From: Streptomyces sp. P9-A4
GTDB taxonomy: Bacteria > Actinomycetota > Actinomycetes > Streptomycetales > Streptomycetaceae
Assembly: GCF_036634195.1 (NCBI RefSeq)
Contig: NZ_JAZIFY010000001.1
Location: 6,768,501-6,832,500 of the forward strand
Length of the DNA stretch: 64,000 nucleotides
Reading direction: 5' to 3'
Positions 26,974 through 36,295 of the stretch are shown here, one piece after another (position 1 is the first letter of the stretch; each line of letters begins with the position of its first letter). Made by a program: the position numbers and the translations under genes. The notes beneath the pieces were generated by a model. The model ran no database searches, was not told the DNA's origin, and was given only the letters and a program-made list of their open reading frames with translations.

Positions 26974-29325
26974 TCAGCCGCCCGCGAGCGCCCGCGCAAG
27001 GTACGGAGCCGTACGGCTCACGGGCGAGGCGGCCACCTCGGACGGCGGCCCGGCCGCCACCACCCGGCCGCCCTCGTCACCCCCGCCCGGACCGAGGTCG
27101 ACCACCCAGTCGGCGGTGGCGACCACGTCCATGTCGTGCTCGACGACGACCACGGAGTGGCCCGCGTCCACCAGACCGTGGAGCTGACGCATCAGCACCT
27201 CGACATCCGCCGGGTGCAGACCGGTCGTCGGCTCGTCGAGCACGTACAGGGTGGGGGAGCGGCGCGGACGCTGGAGCTCGGAGGCCAGCTTGATGCGCTG
27301 CGCCTCGCCGCCGGACAGTTCCGTCGCCGGCTGCCCGAGCCGCAGATAGCCGAGGCCCACGTCCAGCAGGGTCCCGAGGCTCCGGGCGGCGGCCGGGGTG
27401 TCCTCGAAGAACTCCGCCGCCGACTCGACGGTGAGGTCCAGGACTTCGGCGATCGTCAGCCCGTCCAGCCTCACCTGGAGCGTCTCGGGGTTGTACCGGG
27501 CGCCGTGGCAGTCGGGGCAGGGCGCGTAGGTGCTCGGGAGGAAGAGGAGCTCCACCGAGACGAAGCCCTCGCCCTGACAGGTCTCGCAGCGCCCGCCGGG
27601 CACGTTGAAGGAGAAGCGGCCCACCTTGTAGCCGCGCTCCCGTGCCTCCTCCGTCTCCGCGAACAGCTTTCGCACGACGTCGAAGAGACCGGTGTACGTG
27701 GCCAGGTTGGAGCGCGGAGTGCGGCCGATGGGCCGCTGGTCCACCGTCACCAGGCGCCCCGCACCCGGGAGTTCGGCGGTCAGCGCGCCCACGAGCGTCG
27801 ACTTCCCGGAGCCGGACACGCCCGTGACGGCGGTCAGGACGCCGACCGGGAAGGCCGCGTCGACCTCCCTCAGGTTGTGGCGGGTGACCGGCCCCGTCCG
27901 CAGCCACCCAGCCGGGGCCCGTACCTCCCGTGCGGGTGCGGGCACCCGGTCGAAGAGGAAGCGCCGGGTCGCGGACGCCGCCACGGCGGCCAGCCCGCCC
28001 GGCGGCCCGCTGTGGAGCACCCGGCCGCCGTGGACCCCGGCACCCGGGCCGACGTCCACGAGCCAGTCGGCATGCCGGACCACGTCGAGGTGGTGCTCGA
28101 CGACGAAGACCGAGTTCCCGGCCGCCTTCAGCCGGTCGAGGACCACCAGCAGCGCCTCGGTGTCCGCCGGGTGCAGACCGGCGGAAGGCTCGTCGAGCAC
28201 GTACACGACGCCGAAGAGCCCCGAGCGCAGCTGGGTGGCGAGCCGCAGCCGCTGGAGCTCGCCGTTGGAGAGGGTGGGCGTGGCCCGGTCCAGACTGAGA
28301 TAGCCGAGACCCAGTTCGGTGACCGTCCCGATCCGGGCGACGAGATCCTCGGTGAGGACACGCGCCGTCTCCGCGCCGTCCGTCGGCGTCGCCGACAGGA
28401 GCCCGGCCAGGACCGTCAGCGGAAGCGAGGCCAGCTCGGCGATCGTCCGGCCCCCGAAGGTCACCGCGAGCGCCTCGGGCCGCAGCCGGCTGCCGCCGCA
28501 CACCGGGCAGGGCGCACTCGTCAGGAACCGCTCCGCCTTCGCCCGCAACGTCGCGCTCTTCGAGTCCGCGAACGTCCGCATCACATACCGCCGGGCGCTC
28601 ATGTACGTTCCCTGGTAGGGGCGTTGGATGCGCCCCGCCTCCCGCACCGGATGCACGGTGACCACCGGCTGCTCCTCCGTGAAGAGGATCCACTCCCGGT
28701 CCTTCGCGGCCAGCTCGCGCCACGGCCGGTCGACGTCGTACCCGAGGGTGTCCAGTACGTCCCGCAGGTTCTTCCCCTGCCAGGCGCCGGGCCAGGCGGC
28801 GATGGCGCCCTGACGGATCGACAGCTCCGGGTCGGGTACGAGGAGTTCCTCACTCGTCTCGTGGATCCGTCCGATGCCGTGACACGAAGGACACGCGCCC
28901 GTCGTCGTGTTGGGGGAGAAGGCGTCGGAGTCGAGGCGCGGCGAGCCCTGCGGATAGCTGCCGGCGCGCGAGAAGAGCATGCGGAGCGAGTTGGAGAGCG
29001 TCGTCACCGTGCCGACGGAGGAGCGGGCGTTCGGCGAGGACCGTCGCTGCTCCAGGGAGACCGCCGGCGGCAGCCCGCTGATCTCTCCGACGGCGGGCGC
29101 ACCCACCTGGTGGATCAGCCGCCGCGCGTACGGCGCGACCGACTCGAAGTAGCGCCGCTGGGCCTCCGCGTAGATCGTGCCGAAGGCCAGCGACGACTTG
29201 CCGGAGCCGGACACGCCGGTGAAGGCGACGAGCGCGTCGCGGGGGATGTCGACGTCCACCCCGGCGAGGTTGTGCTCACGGGCACCGCGGACACGGACAT
29301 AGGGATCACGAGGGCTGTCGTACAC
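26974..29325 (-). CDS. UvrA-like excinuclease ATPase (short, class II type)
   Basis: 783 residues, against about 950-1000 for housekeeping UvrA; the UvrB-binding insertion is reduced. Two ABC modules: Walker A in [14 protein letters not shown] and in [14 protein letters not shown]. Zinc modules CPSCHG, CPVCGG and CETCQG with CPDCHG. The first signature motif is [12 protein letters not shown], with Asn in place of the usual Gly; the second is the standard [12 protein letters not shown]. Such proteins occur beside antibiotic clusters as self-protection factors. No cluster is visible here. GTG 29325 lies six bases after a TAAAAT hexamer. Confidence 0.92.
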   Translation of the reverse strand: MYDSPRDPYVRVRGAREHNLAGVDVDIPRDALVAFTGVSGSGKSSLAFGTIYAEAQRRYFESVAPYARRLIHQVGAPAVGEISGLPPAVSLEQRRSSPNARSSVGTVTTLSNSLRMLFSRAGSYPQGSPRLDSDAFSPNTTTGACPSCHGIGRIHETSEELLVPDPELSIRQGAIAAWPGAWQGKNLRDVLDTLGYDVDRPWRELAAKDREWILFTEEQPVVTVHPVREAGRIQRPYQGTYMSARRYVMRTFADSKSATLRAKAERFLTSAPCPVCGGSRLRPEALAVTFGGRTIAELASLPLTVLAGLLSATPTDGAETARVLTEDLVARIGTVTELGLGYLSLDRATPTLSNGELQRLRLATQLRSGLFGVVYVLDEPSAGLHPADTEALLVVLDRLKAAGNSVFVVEHHLDVVRHADWLVDVGPGAGVHGGRVLHSGPPGGLAAVAASATRRFLFDRVPAPAREVRAPAGWLRTGPVTRHNLREVDAAFPVGVLTAVTGVSGSGKSTLVGALTAELPGAGRLVTVDQRPIGRTPRSNLATYTGLFDVVRKLFAETEEARERGYKVGRFSFNVPGGRCETCQGEGFVSVELLFLPSTYAPCPDCHGARYNPETLQVRLDGLTIAEVLDLTVESAAEFFEDTPAAARSLGTLLDVGLGYLRLGQPATELSGGEAQRIKLASELQRPRRSPTLYVLDEPTTGLHPADVEVLMRQLHGLVDAGHSVVVVEHDMDVVATADWVVDLGPGGGDEGGRVVAAGPPSEVAASPVSRTAPYLARALAGG

Positions 29326-29331
29326 AGGGTG

Positions 29332-29337
29332 ATTTTA
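29332..29337 (-). promoter_or_regulatory. -10 hexamer TAAAAT, probable leaderless promoter
   Basis: Minus-strand TAAAAT, six bases, then GTG 29325. A weak -35, AGGACA, lies 16 bases further upstream. No Shine-Dalgarno. Confidence 0.55.
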
Positions 29338-29421
29338 TCCATTGATCCCCTGGTGTCCTGTTCGGGGGCGGAGGACCTTCGGCGGCGCCGGGCCCACCGC
29401 GTGCCGACGTCGGCCGGCCGG

Positions 29422-30081
29422 TCACTCGTACCGGTACTTCAGCGAGTCCGCCTCCGCCTGCTCGATGTCGGCGATCGTCAGCTCCGGCATCCGCAGCTGC
29501 GCCAGCGTCACCTCCGCCGAGGTCGGCTGGGCGTCCGCCGGCAGCCACTGCTCCGGCTTCCAGGCCCCGCTGCGCAGGAGCGACTTCGGACAGTGCGGGT
29601 AGACCTCCTCGATCCCCACCACCAGCGCACTGGCCGGCGGCCTGCCCACGGCGGTCAGCTGCGACAGCAGCTCCGGGCGGGTGGAGACGCAGGCCCGGCC
29701 GTTCACCCTGAGCGTCGTGGTGCGCCCCGGAATGACGAACAGCAGCCCGGCCCGCCCGGTGGCGATCACGTTCCGCAGGGTGTCCAGACGCTTGTTGCCG
29801 GTCGCGTCCGGTATCGCCACCGTCCGCGCGTCCAGGACGGAGACGAACCCGGCGGGGCCGCCGCGCGGGGAGACGTCGCAGTTGCCCTCGGTGTCCGCGC
29901 TGGCGACCAGGACCAGCGAGGAACAGCCGATCAACCGCCTTGTCTGGTCGGTGAGTTCGGTCATCTGCTTACGTACGGCCGCGTCGCTGGGGAGATCGTA
30001 GACCCGACGCAGGGTCTCCTGGTCGGGCACGGCGTCGAGGCGGAGTGAGTCGAAGGCGCTGAGAGGAGGAGGTGTTGTCAT
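29422..30081 (-). CDS. Pyridoxamine 5'-phosphate oxidase-like flavoprotein (PPOX class)
   Basis: 219 residues. The split-barrel FMN/F420-binding fold is seen in RRLIGCSSLVLVASADTEGNCDVSPRGGPAGFV, then TVAIPDATGNKRLDTLRNVIATGRAGLLFVIPGR and TLRVNGRACVS. The C-terminal part carries YPHCPKSLLRS. It belongs with the MSMEG_1061-type PPOX group, whose substrates are mostly unknown; true PNPOx activity is not implied. Start ATG 30081; no strong ribosome site. It follows the nitroreductase on the same strand, 107 bases apart. Confidence 0.88.
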   Translation of the reverse strand: MTTPPPLSAFDSLRLDAVPDQETLRRVYDLPSDAAVRKQMTELTDQTRRLIGCSSLVLVASADTEGNCDVSPRGGPAGFVSVLDARTVAIPDATGNKRLDTLRNVIATGRAGLLFVIPGRTTTLRVNGRACVSTRPELLSQLTAVGRPPASALVVGIEEVYPHCPKSLLRSGAWKPEQWLPADAQPTSAEVTLAQLRMPELTIADIEQAEADSLKYRYE

Positions 30082-30188
30082 TGCTCCGAACCTTGAGAGG
30101 GCCGACGTGCTACTGATCCCGGTCGGCGAGTACGAGGACATGGAAGGGGTCGCGCTTGCTGATCCTGCGGGTCTTGACCGTCTGATCG

Positions 30189-30854
30189 TCACATTCCGAT
30201 GAAGCTCACTGTTTCCGCCATGGCCGCTCGCCCAGTGCGCAGCGGTGGCGCGCCCTCCTTCTCGAATCCCACCGAGACACCGCAGAGCAGCACGAGCCCG
30301 TCGTCGGCCCCGACCATCTGGCCGACGGTCTCGCGGTACACCGTCCACATCACCTGGGGGCAGCTGTGCAGCCCTTCCGCCCTCAGCAGGAGCATGACCG
30401 TCTGCACGTACATCCCCGCGTCCGCCCACTGCCCGGGTCCCATCGTCCGGTCGAGGTAGCAGAACAGCACGACCGGCGCCCCGAACGCCTCCGAGTTCAA
30501 CGCGGCGATCTTCCTGGGCCGGTCGGGGTCGTCGCGCTCGATGCCCAACGCTTCGTACCGCTGGGCGGCAGCGGCGGCGAAGCGGTCCAGATACGGCGAG
30601 ACCAGTTCGGCCGGGTACATCGGATACTCCCGCTCGTCGCCCGGGTCGCCCGCCAACGCCCTGGCCGTCGCGCGCCTCTTCAGTTCGGCCAGCGGCTCGC
30701 CGGCCACGACATAGGCACGCCACGGCTGGAGGTTCCCGCTCGACGGGGCCCGCGTCGCCGCGGTCAGCACGCGTTCGAGGACCTCTCGGGACACCGGTTC
30801 GTCGCTGAACGCCCGCACGGCCCGGCGGCCGTCCACGGCTTCGTACACATCCAC
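30189..30854 (-). CDS. Nitroreductase-family FMN oxidoreductase
   Basis: 221 residues from GTG 30854 (VDVYEAVDGRRAVRAF). FMN-binding motifs: RRAVRAFSDEPV near the N-terminus and TRAPSSGNLQPWRAYVV. Also present are the dimer segment FGAPVVLFCYLDRTMGPGQWADAGMYVQTVMLLL and the GLHSCPQVMW loop. Family members reduce nitro compounds, quinones or flavins with NAD(P)H. Purine-rich GAGGAAGAG precedes the GTG; the extra 16 residues to an upstream ATG are unlike the family and were dropped. No partner is evident. Confidence 0.9.
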   Translation of the reverse strand: MDVYEAVDGRRAVRAFSDEPVSREVLERVLTAATRAPSSGNLQPWRAYVVAGEPLAELKRRATARALAGDPGDEREYPMYPAELVSPYLDRFAAAAAQRYEALGIERDDPDRPRKIAALNSEAFGAPVVLFCYLDRTMGPGQWADAGMYVQTVMLLLRAEGLHSCPQVMWTVYRETVGQMVGADDGLVLLCGVSVGFEKEGAPPLRTGRAAMAETVSFIGM

Positions 30855-30932
30855 GTGGTTCTCTTCCTCTCGCTCGACGCAGCTCGACCTGCTGGTCGGC
30901 ATTGACCTCCACCGGTCCTGGATCGCCGCGGT

Positions 30933-32663
30933 TCAGCTCCTCCTCGACGGTCCGGAAGGCGGCCACGAGGCCGTCGGCCGGCTCGCGGGCACGGTGTCCT
31001 TCGTCGCCAGCGTGTTGTCCGACCAGCAGAGCCGGTAGAGGTCGACCTCGGTCAACAGGTCGCGGCCGGACCGGTAGAACTCGCAGCGGGTGCCGGGTGG
31101 TCGGGGTGCGGAACGGGCGTGGTCGGGCGGGTACGGGTAGGCGTGGTCCGGCAGCAGGGGAGCGAGTTCGGCGCGCGGGCGACCGATGGTCAGCTCGTCG
31201 AACCGCGACGGCGGCAGCACGCTGGTCGTCAACTGCCAGGCCAGGTAGACGGCTGCGGGTACGAAGAAGGCGGCTGCGACGACAGGAGCCGCGAAGGCGG
31301 CGACGGAGCGGCGGCGGGCGGCATTCCGTACGGAGGCGAGCCGTGTGACGGACTCCGGTGCGGCGGTGTCCGTACCGGGGGCCGGGTGAGCGGCCCCCGC
31401 GTGCGGCCTGCGGAGTGCGGGCGACGCCTCCGGTCGCGGCGTCGGCATCCCCGGGCAGGCCGCGACCTGGTGGGGGAGGACCGCGGTGACACGGAATCCG
31501 CCCTGGTACGGGCCGGTCCACAAGGAGCCGCCGAGTACCGCCACCCGCTCCCTGAGCCCCGTCAGACCCCTGCCACCGGCGCCGCCCGTCGGGCCTTCGG
31601 GCGCGAACTCCGATCGGCCGGCCGGCGGAGCGGCGTTCACGACGCTCACGCGGGTACGGTCGGCCCCGTGTGCGATCCGCACCCGGATCTCACCGTCGGG
31701 CGCGTGCTTCACCGCGTTGGTGAGTGCCTCCTGCACCGCCCGGTACAGGCCCCGCTGGACCAGGGAGGACAGCACAGGAATCGCCCCGTGCCGCTCCCAG
31801 CGCACCGGCACCCCGGAGGCGACCGCCCGCCCGAGGAGGTCCTCGACGGTGTCGGTGACGGGCAGACCCGCACCCGGTTCCGTTCCGGCCGGGTCGTGCA
31901 GAACCGCGACGGTCTCGCGCAGTTGCTCCACGGCATCCGCTATCGTCCCGCGCAGCTCGGCGAGATCGGTGCGGTCGCGGTCGGTGAGGTCGGGCGAGAG
32001 TTCCAGAGCACCGGCACGCAGCGCGACCAGGCTCAGCACGTGCCCGAGGGAGTCGTGCATGTCGGCCGCGATGTCCGCGCGCTCGGTCAGCCGCGCCCGC
32101 TCCGCGACCAGGTGCTGACGCTCCTCCAGGCTCCGGGCCAGCCGCCAGCCCTCCCGCACCAGCTCGCGTCGCCCGCGCCAGTGCCGTCCGGCCAGCCAGG
32201 GCAGCAGGAGAGCGGCGGGCAGCACGGTCAGTGCGTAGAACCACCACACGGCCGGCGTCCGCAGCACCGCGCACATCGCGAGATCGAGGGCGAGGCAGCC
32301 GGCCAGTACCAGGAGCGGGCGTCGTGCCTCGGCGACCCGGGCCCCCAGCAGACAGCTCAGGGCGGCCAGCGAGAGGACATGGGCGTTGGCGGGGGTCGCC
32401 GGATCGGCCATGCCCAGCGCGCACAGTGCGTTGACCAGGACGACCGCCGTCCCCGGCCGACGGCGGGACAGCGGCACGGCCACCGCCAGGACGGCCAGCG
32501 GGAGCCACAGGTCCTCGACCGGCGAGGCCGCCGCGCCCGCGTCCCTGAACCCGTAGCCGGTGGCAGCGGCGAGCACGCTCCACAGGGCCACATCACCGCA
32601 CACGACTCCGACCGGGGGCCTGTGTGTGTACGGCATGGTGTGTCGACCGTCCTTCTGGTGCAT
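30933..32663 (-). CDS. DesK/NarX-type sensor kinase with C-terminal membrane and extracytoplasmic extension
   Basis: 576 residues. Five or six N-terminal TM helices (about 20-160). The dimerisation/HisKA_3 domain has the phospho-acceptor His in DIAADMHDSLGHVLSL, and the ATPase domain has EALTNAVKHAPDG and GGRGLTGLRERV. After the kinase (about residue 400) comes a Pro/Ala linker, another TM helix (AAFAAPVVAAAFFVPAAVYLAW) and about 85 residues predicted outside the cell, ending in a Cys-containing CEFYRSGRDLLTEVDLYRLCW. The extension is unusual. Near 30985 the frame may be shifted (see findings). It lies downstream of the ABC-2 exporter; its regulator is the divergent NarL-type protein at 34835. 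Confidence 0.85.
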   Translation of the reverse strand: MHQKDGRHTMPYTHRPPVGVVCGDVALWSVLAAATGYGFRDAGAAASPVEDLWLPLAVLAVAVPLSRRRPGTAVVLVNALCALGMADPATPANAHVLSLAALSCLLGARVAEARRPLLVLAGCLALDLAMCAVLRTPAVWWFYALTVLPAALLLPWLAGRHWRGRRELVREGWRLARSLEERQHLVAERARLTERADIAADMHDSLGHVLSLVALRAGALELSPDLTDRDRTDLAELRGTIADAVEQLRETVAVLHDPAGTEPGAGLPVTDTVEDLLGRAVASGVPVRWERHGAIPVLSSLVQRGLYRAVQEALTNAVKHAPDGEIRVRIAHGADRTRVSVVNAAPPAGRSEFAPEGPTGGAGGRGLTGLRERVAVLGGSLWTGPYQGGFRVTAVLPHQVAACPGMPTPRPEASPALRRPHAGAAHPAPGTDTAAPESVTRLASVRNAARRRSVAAFAAPVVAAAFFVPAAVYLAWQLTTSVLPPSRFDELTIGRPRAELAPLLPDHAYPYPPDHARSAPRPPGTRCEFYRSGRDLLTEVDLYRLCWSDNTLATKDTVPASRPTASWPPSGPSRRS

Positions 32664-32759
32664 GTCCTCACCCTTCCAGGTCGATTCTGTGGGACGGGCC
32701 CGGACGCCCGGCAGGGGAGTGGGCCCGGCGAGGACCTCGGGCCGCCACCGGCGCCGGAG

Positions 32760-33578
32760 TCAGGCGTCCCGTCGACGCAGCACGTACAGGCCGGTCAGGT
32801 GCCCGGCCGCGGCCCACGCCGCCACGATCAGGACCCCCGTCACCGGCCCGTACGGTCCCTCGGCGGCGGGGTGCATGAAGCGGTCCCCCGCGCCGTGCGG
32901 CAGCAGGTCGTTGAGGTCCGCGAGCGCCGGGCCTCCTAGGCCCAGGAGGATGCTGGGCAGCGCCCACAGGAGCGTGACGAGGATCGAGAGCGCGCCGGCC
33001 GGATGACGCGTGGCGAACGCCACCCCGACGCTGAGCACAGCGACCAACGCCTCGTAGAGACCGACCGCGAGGACCTGTCCGAGGACCGGGCCGGCCGCGA
33101 AGGAGGCCCGCCCGTCGAACCCCACCCAGGCCACCGCCGTGCCCACGACGGCGAACGCTGTGCCGGCGACGAACGCCACCACGGCCGCCACCAGGGCCTT
33201 CGCGGCGTGGACCCGGTGCCGCCGAGGAACCGACAAGAGGGAAGCGCGCACGCTCCCCGTCGCGTACTCGGAGGTGACCGCGACCGTGGCCAGGACGACG
33301 ACGGCGAACTGGACGAGGACGGCGGAGGAGGCCGCCGCGTTCCCGACGGGCTGCACCGGATGCTCGTTGATACGGGCGATCGAAGCGTAGTAGTAGGTGA
33401 AGACACCGGTGATCGCGAGGCCCGTCAGAAGACAGAGCCAGGCGGCTCGGACGGACCACAGTTTGGTCCACTCGGCGGCGACGGCCCCGGTGAATCCACC
33501 GGGTGCGCCCCGCCCCGGAGTCCCAGGGCCGGTGTGCGGCAGGTCCGCGGGCCTGACGGGTGTCGTCGGGATGGTCAC
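32760..33578 (-). CDS. ABC-2 type transporter permease
   Basis: 272 residues with six TM helices. First TM at about 42-62 (AAWLCLLTGLAITGVFTYYYA). Typical ABC-2 central helices follow (SAVLVQFAVVVLATVAVTSEYATGSVRASLLSVPRRHRVHAAK, with the conserved SEYATGSVR turn). It pairs with the ATPase directly upstream; its ATG overlaps the ATPase stop by four bases. Exporters of this type often confer resistance to membrane-active compounds and are controlled by an adjacent two-component system, as here. Confidence 0.9.
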   Translation of the reverse strand: MTIPTTPVRPADLPHTGPGTPGRGAPGGFTGAVAAEWTKLWSVRAAWLCLLTGLAITGVFTYYYASIARINEHPVQPVGNAAASSAVLVQFAVVVLATVAVTSEYATGSVRASLLSVPRRHRVHAAKALVAAVVAFVAGTAFAVVGTAVAWVGFDGRASFAAGPVLGQVLAVGLYEALVAVLSVGVAFATRHPAGALSILVTLLWALPSILLGLGGPALADLNDLLPHGAGDRFMHPAAEGPYGPVTGVLIVAAWAAAGHLTGLYVLRRRDA

Positions 33579-34570
33579 GGTCGTCCCCCTTCATTCGACG
33601 CCGCGAGCGCGGCAGCCGTGTCCGCGGTGCTGCTGCCCCTCGAATCCGCTGCGCTGCCCCCCGTCGTGTACTCGACGCTGCGTGCGGTCAGGTCCATATA
33701 CGCCTGCTCCAGCGAGACGCGGACGTCGCTCAGCCGGTGCAACCGGACCCGGCAGTGGTGGGCCAGGTCTCCGATCTCGGCGGCGGTGCGGCCTTCGACG
33801 GTGAGCTCGCCGGACCCGGAGGTCTCGACGCTCACCCCGTCGGTCGCCATCAGACGCCGCACCAGCGTCGCTCTCTCCTCGGCGTCGGGCACCACGGCGC
33901 GAGCCGACGCGGGAGAGGCAGCTGCCAGGAACTCGGTCATGGAGGTGTCGCTCAGCAGGCGCCCGCGCCCGATGACGACGAGATGGTCGGCGGTCAGCTG
34001 CATCTCGCTCATCAGATGGCTGGAGAGGAACACGGTGCGTCCCTCCGCCGCCTGCTCCCGGACGAGCCCGCGGATCCATCGCACGCCGTCCGGGTCGAGG
34101 CCGTTGACCGGCTCGTCGAGGACGAGCACCGACGGATCGCCGAGCAGGGCGCCCGCCACCCCGAGCCGCCCGCTCATCCCGAGCGAGTACGTGCCCGCGG
34201 GCCGACGGGACGCCTTGGCCAGGCCCACCCGCTCCAGCACCTCGTCCACGCGGTGCAGCGGGATGCCGTTCGACCGGGCCTGGGCGACCAGATGCGTGCG
34301 GCCGGAACGCGCCGGGTGGACGGCCCGGGCATCCAGCATCGCGCCGACCGCACACAGCGGCCTGCGCAGGTCCGCGTAGGGGCGCCCGGCGATCAGGGCC
34401 CGCCCGCGGGTGGGATGGTCCAGGCCCAGGATCATGCGCATGGTGGTGGACTTCCCGGCCCCGTTGGGGCCGAGGAAGCCGGTCACACGGCCGGCCCGGA
34501 CATCGAACGTCAGCTCGTCCACGGCGAGGGTGTCGCCGTAGCGTTTGGTCAGTCCTCGGAGGGTGATCAC
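33575..34570 (-). CDS. ABC transporter ATP-binding protein (DrrA-like)
   Basis: 331 residues. Walker A GPNGAGKSTTMRM, Q-loop region, signature region YSLGMSGRLGVAGALLG (the degenerate form usual in this subfamily) and Walker B VLVLDEPVNGLD. The switch His lies in VFLSSHLMSEMQ. A C-terminal 100-residue extension ends in a Ser/Thr/Ala-rich tail. It drives the ABC-2 permease. First gene of the exporter-kinase operon, divergent from the response regulator. Confidence 0.93.
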   Translation of the reverse strand: MITLRGLTKRYGDTLAVDELTFDVRAGRVTGFLGPNGAGKSTTMRMILGLDHPTRGRALIAGRPYADLRRPLCAVGAMLDARAVHPARSGRTHLVAQARSNGIPLHRVDEVLERVGLAKASRRPAGTYSLGMSGRLGVAGALLGDPSVLVLDEPVNGLDPDGVRWIRGLVREQAAEGRTVFLSSHLMSEMQLTADHLVVIGRGRLLSDTSMTEFLAAASPASARAVVPDAEERATLVRRLMATDGVSVETSGSGELTVEGRTAAEIGDLAHHCRVRLHRLSDVRVSLEQAYMDLTARSVEYTTGGSAADSRGSSTADTAAALAASNEGGRP

Positions 34571-34822
34571 GGAATTCCTTCGTGTCGGTCACGGACCGCG
34601 GAGTGCAGCTCGCGACAGGCGACGGCGGCGGTGACGGGCGCACACCGACGTGCGGTCGGCCCGGGGCGGCTGCCCCGATTCCCGTACGGAAGCGACGCTA
34701 GGAGTCCGCGGCGCCCACTCCCATGGGTCGAACGGCAGCGGTGTCCTGCCTTTCGACAGGGGTGCCCTCCGCCGCCTGGCGGATCCGCGGCTTTCGACGT
34801 CCGGACGGCGGCGCACCGGCCG

Positions 34823-34828
34823 TAGGCT
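34823..34828 (+). promoter_or_regulatory. -10 hexamer TAGGCT, probable leaderless promoter
   Basis: TAGGCT, six bases, then GTG 34835 of the response regulator. No convincing -35 and no Shine-Dalgarno. Confidence 0.45.
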
Positions 34829-34834
34829 CGCCGC

Positions 34835-35515
34835 GTGGAAGAGACGACACCCGGCAGTCGGCCGGTCCGGGTCCTGGTGGCCGACGACGAGGCGATGGTC
34901 CGGGCCGGGGTCCTTGCCGTCCTGGCCAGGGACCCGCACGTCGAAGTGGTCGCCGAGGCGAGCAGCGGGCAGGAGGCCCTCGCGCTCACCCGCCGGCACC
35001 GGCCGGACGTGGTCCTGCTGGACATCCAGATGCCCGGCATGGACGGGCTGACGGCGGCCGGCCGGCTCCACCAGGAGCTGCCCACGGTCGGTGTGATCAT
35101 GCTGACCACCTTCGGCCAGGACGAGTACATCACCCGCGCCCTGGAGGAAGGCGCCGACGGCTTCCTGCTGAAGGCCGACGACCCGAGGGAACTCCTCAAC
35201 GGTGTAAGGGCGGTGGGCACCGGCGGCGCCTATCTTTCCCCCAGAGTCGCCGGCCGCGTCATCACCGGGATGCGCGCCCACCGGGCGGCACACCCCCACC
35301 GCTCACTGGAGCGGCTCACGGATCGGGAGCGCCAGGTACTGGCCGGACTCGGGGCCGGTCGGTCCAACGCGGAGATCGCGAAGAGTCTGCACCTGGTCGA
35401 AGGCACGGTGAAGGCCCATGTCAGCGCGGTGCTCTCGAAACTGGGCGCGCGCAACCGAGTGGAGGCGGCCATCGTCGCGTACGAAGCGGGCTTGGCGCCG
35501 CCCCACCGCGCCTGA
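34835..35515 (+). CDS. NarL/LuxR-type response regulator
   Basis: 226 residues. Receiver domain about 10-125 with VRVLVADDEAMVRAG, the phospho-acceptor Asp in VVLLDIQMPGMDG and Lys in FLLKADDP. The LuxR helix-turn-helix (about 160-220) reads LTDRERQVLAGLGAGRSNAEIAKSLHLVEGTVKAHVSAVLSKLGARNR. It is the obvious partner of the DesK-type kinase at 30933 and lies divergently from the exporter operon, which it probably activates. Confidence 0.94.
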   Translation: MEETTPGSRPVRVLVADDEAMVRAGVLAVLARDPHVEVVAEASSGQEALALTRRHRPDVVLLDIQMPGMDGLTAAGRLHQELPTVGVIMLTTFGQDEYITRALEEGADGFLLKADDPRELLNGVRAVGTGGAYLSPRVAGRVITGMRAHRAAHPHRSLERLTDRERQVLAGLGAGRSNAEIAKSLHLVEGTVKAHVSAVLSKLGARNRVEAAIVAYEAGLAPPHRA

Positions 35516-35544
35516 CGTTCGAGGGGACGCCATCACTCCCCTGG

Positions 35545-35902
35545 CCTGGCCACGAAGAACGTGCAGGCCCCCGGTGGCCTGGCGATCACCCGGATCACCG
35601 AGTTCGACGCCAGGAGACGGGCCGTCAAGTCCCTCATGCCGAAGTCGAACGGCACCGACCCCGGCACCCAGCTGACCACCCCCTGACCACCGACGAGTTC
35701 GGCAAGCGCACCGGCACGGACAAGGCCCGTTACGGCTTCTTCGGCGGAGAGCAGCGGTCCGCCGACACCCTCGGCAACCTCGTCCTGATGGGCGTACGCC
35801 TGTACGACCCGGCCTCTACTTCCGGTTCTCCGAGACGTCGTCCTGGTGGACCACGTACCGGCGAACGTACGTCGACTCGTCCAAGATCTACTGGGGATAC
35901 TG
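35545..35902 (+). pseudogene. Composite remnant of RHS-repeat proteins and a secreted tail
   Basis: Three fragments in different frames follow each other. First (about 35551-35685), a piece like the YD-repeat region, GLAITRITEFDARRRAVKS...KSNGTDPGTQLTTP, stops at TGA. Second (about 35687-35812), DEFGKRTGTDKARYGFFGGEQRSADTLGNLVLMGVRLYDPA, is the RHS core signature that precedes the toxin tip, cut off right after YDPA. Third (about 35814-35902), LYFRFSETSSWWTTYRRTYVDSSKIYWGY, ends in TGA and resembles the tail of an unrelated secreted protein. No start or ribosome site. A decayed, rearranged locus. Confidence 0.7.
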
Positions 35903-36021
35903 ATCACCGACACAGAGGGTGATATGCCCCTGGATGCCCGGGTCCGCCGTCGCGGCGGACCCGGGCATCCGCCCGGGTCTCCCGAACGCTTCCGACAGTG
36001 AACGACCAAGGAGGAACCAGC

Positions 36022-36195
36022 ATGTCCCAGCTTCGCGTCGGCGTCGTGGTGATGTCGATCGGTGCCGTCCTCACGGTGGCCGGAGCGGCCATGTACGTCC
36101 TTCCCGGCCCCGGCCTTCCCGTTCTGCTCCTGGGCCTCGCCGGTATCGCGGCAGGAGCGGTCGTACGGTTCGCCGGCCGCGGGTCCGCAAGCTGA
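36022..36195 (+). CDS. 57-residue two-TM membrane protein
   Basis: A short gene with a very good ribosome site, AAGGAGG (36008-36014), seven bases before ATG 36022. The product is two hydrophobic helices (about 6-28 and 32-50) joined by LPGPGLP, with a basic end RFAGRGSAS. The PGPGLPVLLLGLAGIAAG turn recalls small putative transmembrane proteins of the PGPGW type. No function can be given. A strong terminator follows at 36208-36235. Confidence 0.75.
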   Translation: MSQLRVGVVVMSIGAVLTVAGAAMYVLPGPGLPVLLLGLAGIAAGAVVRFAGRGSAS

Positions 36196-36207
36196 ACCCT
36201 CGTCGTC

Positions 36208-36235
36208 GACGAGGACGGGAGGCCCCGTCCTCGTC
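36208..36235. terminator. Terminator, perfect 11-bp stem
   Basis: GACGAGGACGG and CCGTCCTCGTC with loop GAGGCC, between the small membrane-protein gene and the convergent DUF1906 gene. Confidence 0.8.
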
Positions 36236-36295
36236 CACGCGGCAAGGTCCTGGCCCGCCCGAACCGGTGAAGCACCGGGCCGGAGCCGGTCATGG

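Noticed and set aside
29338..29400. SOS box upstream of the uvrA-like gene
   Set aside because: Only one GAAC half is present; the GTTC half is missing at the correct spacing.
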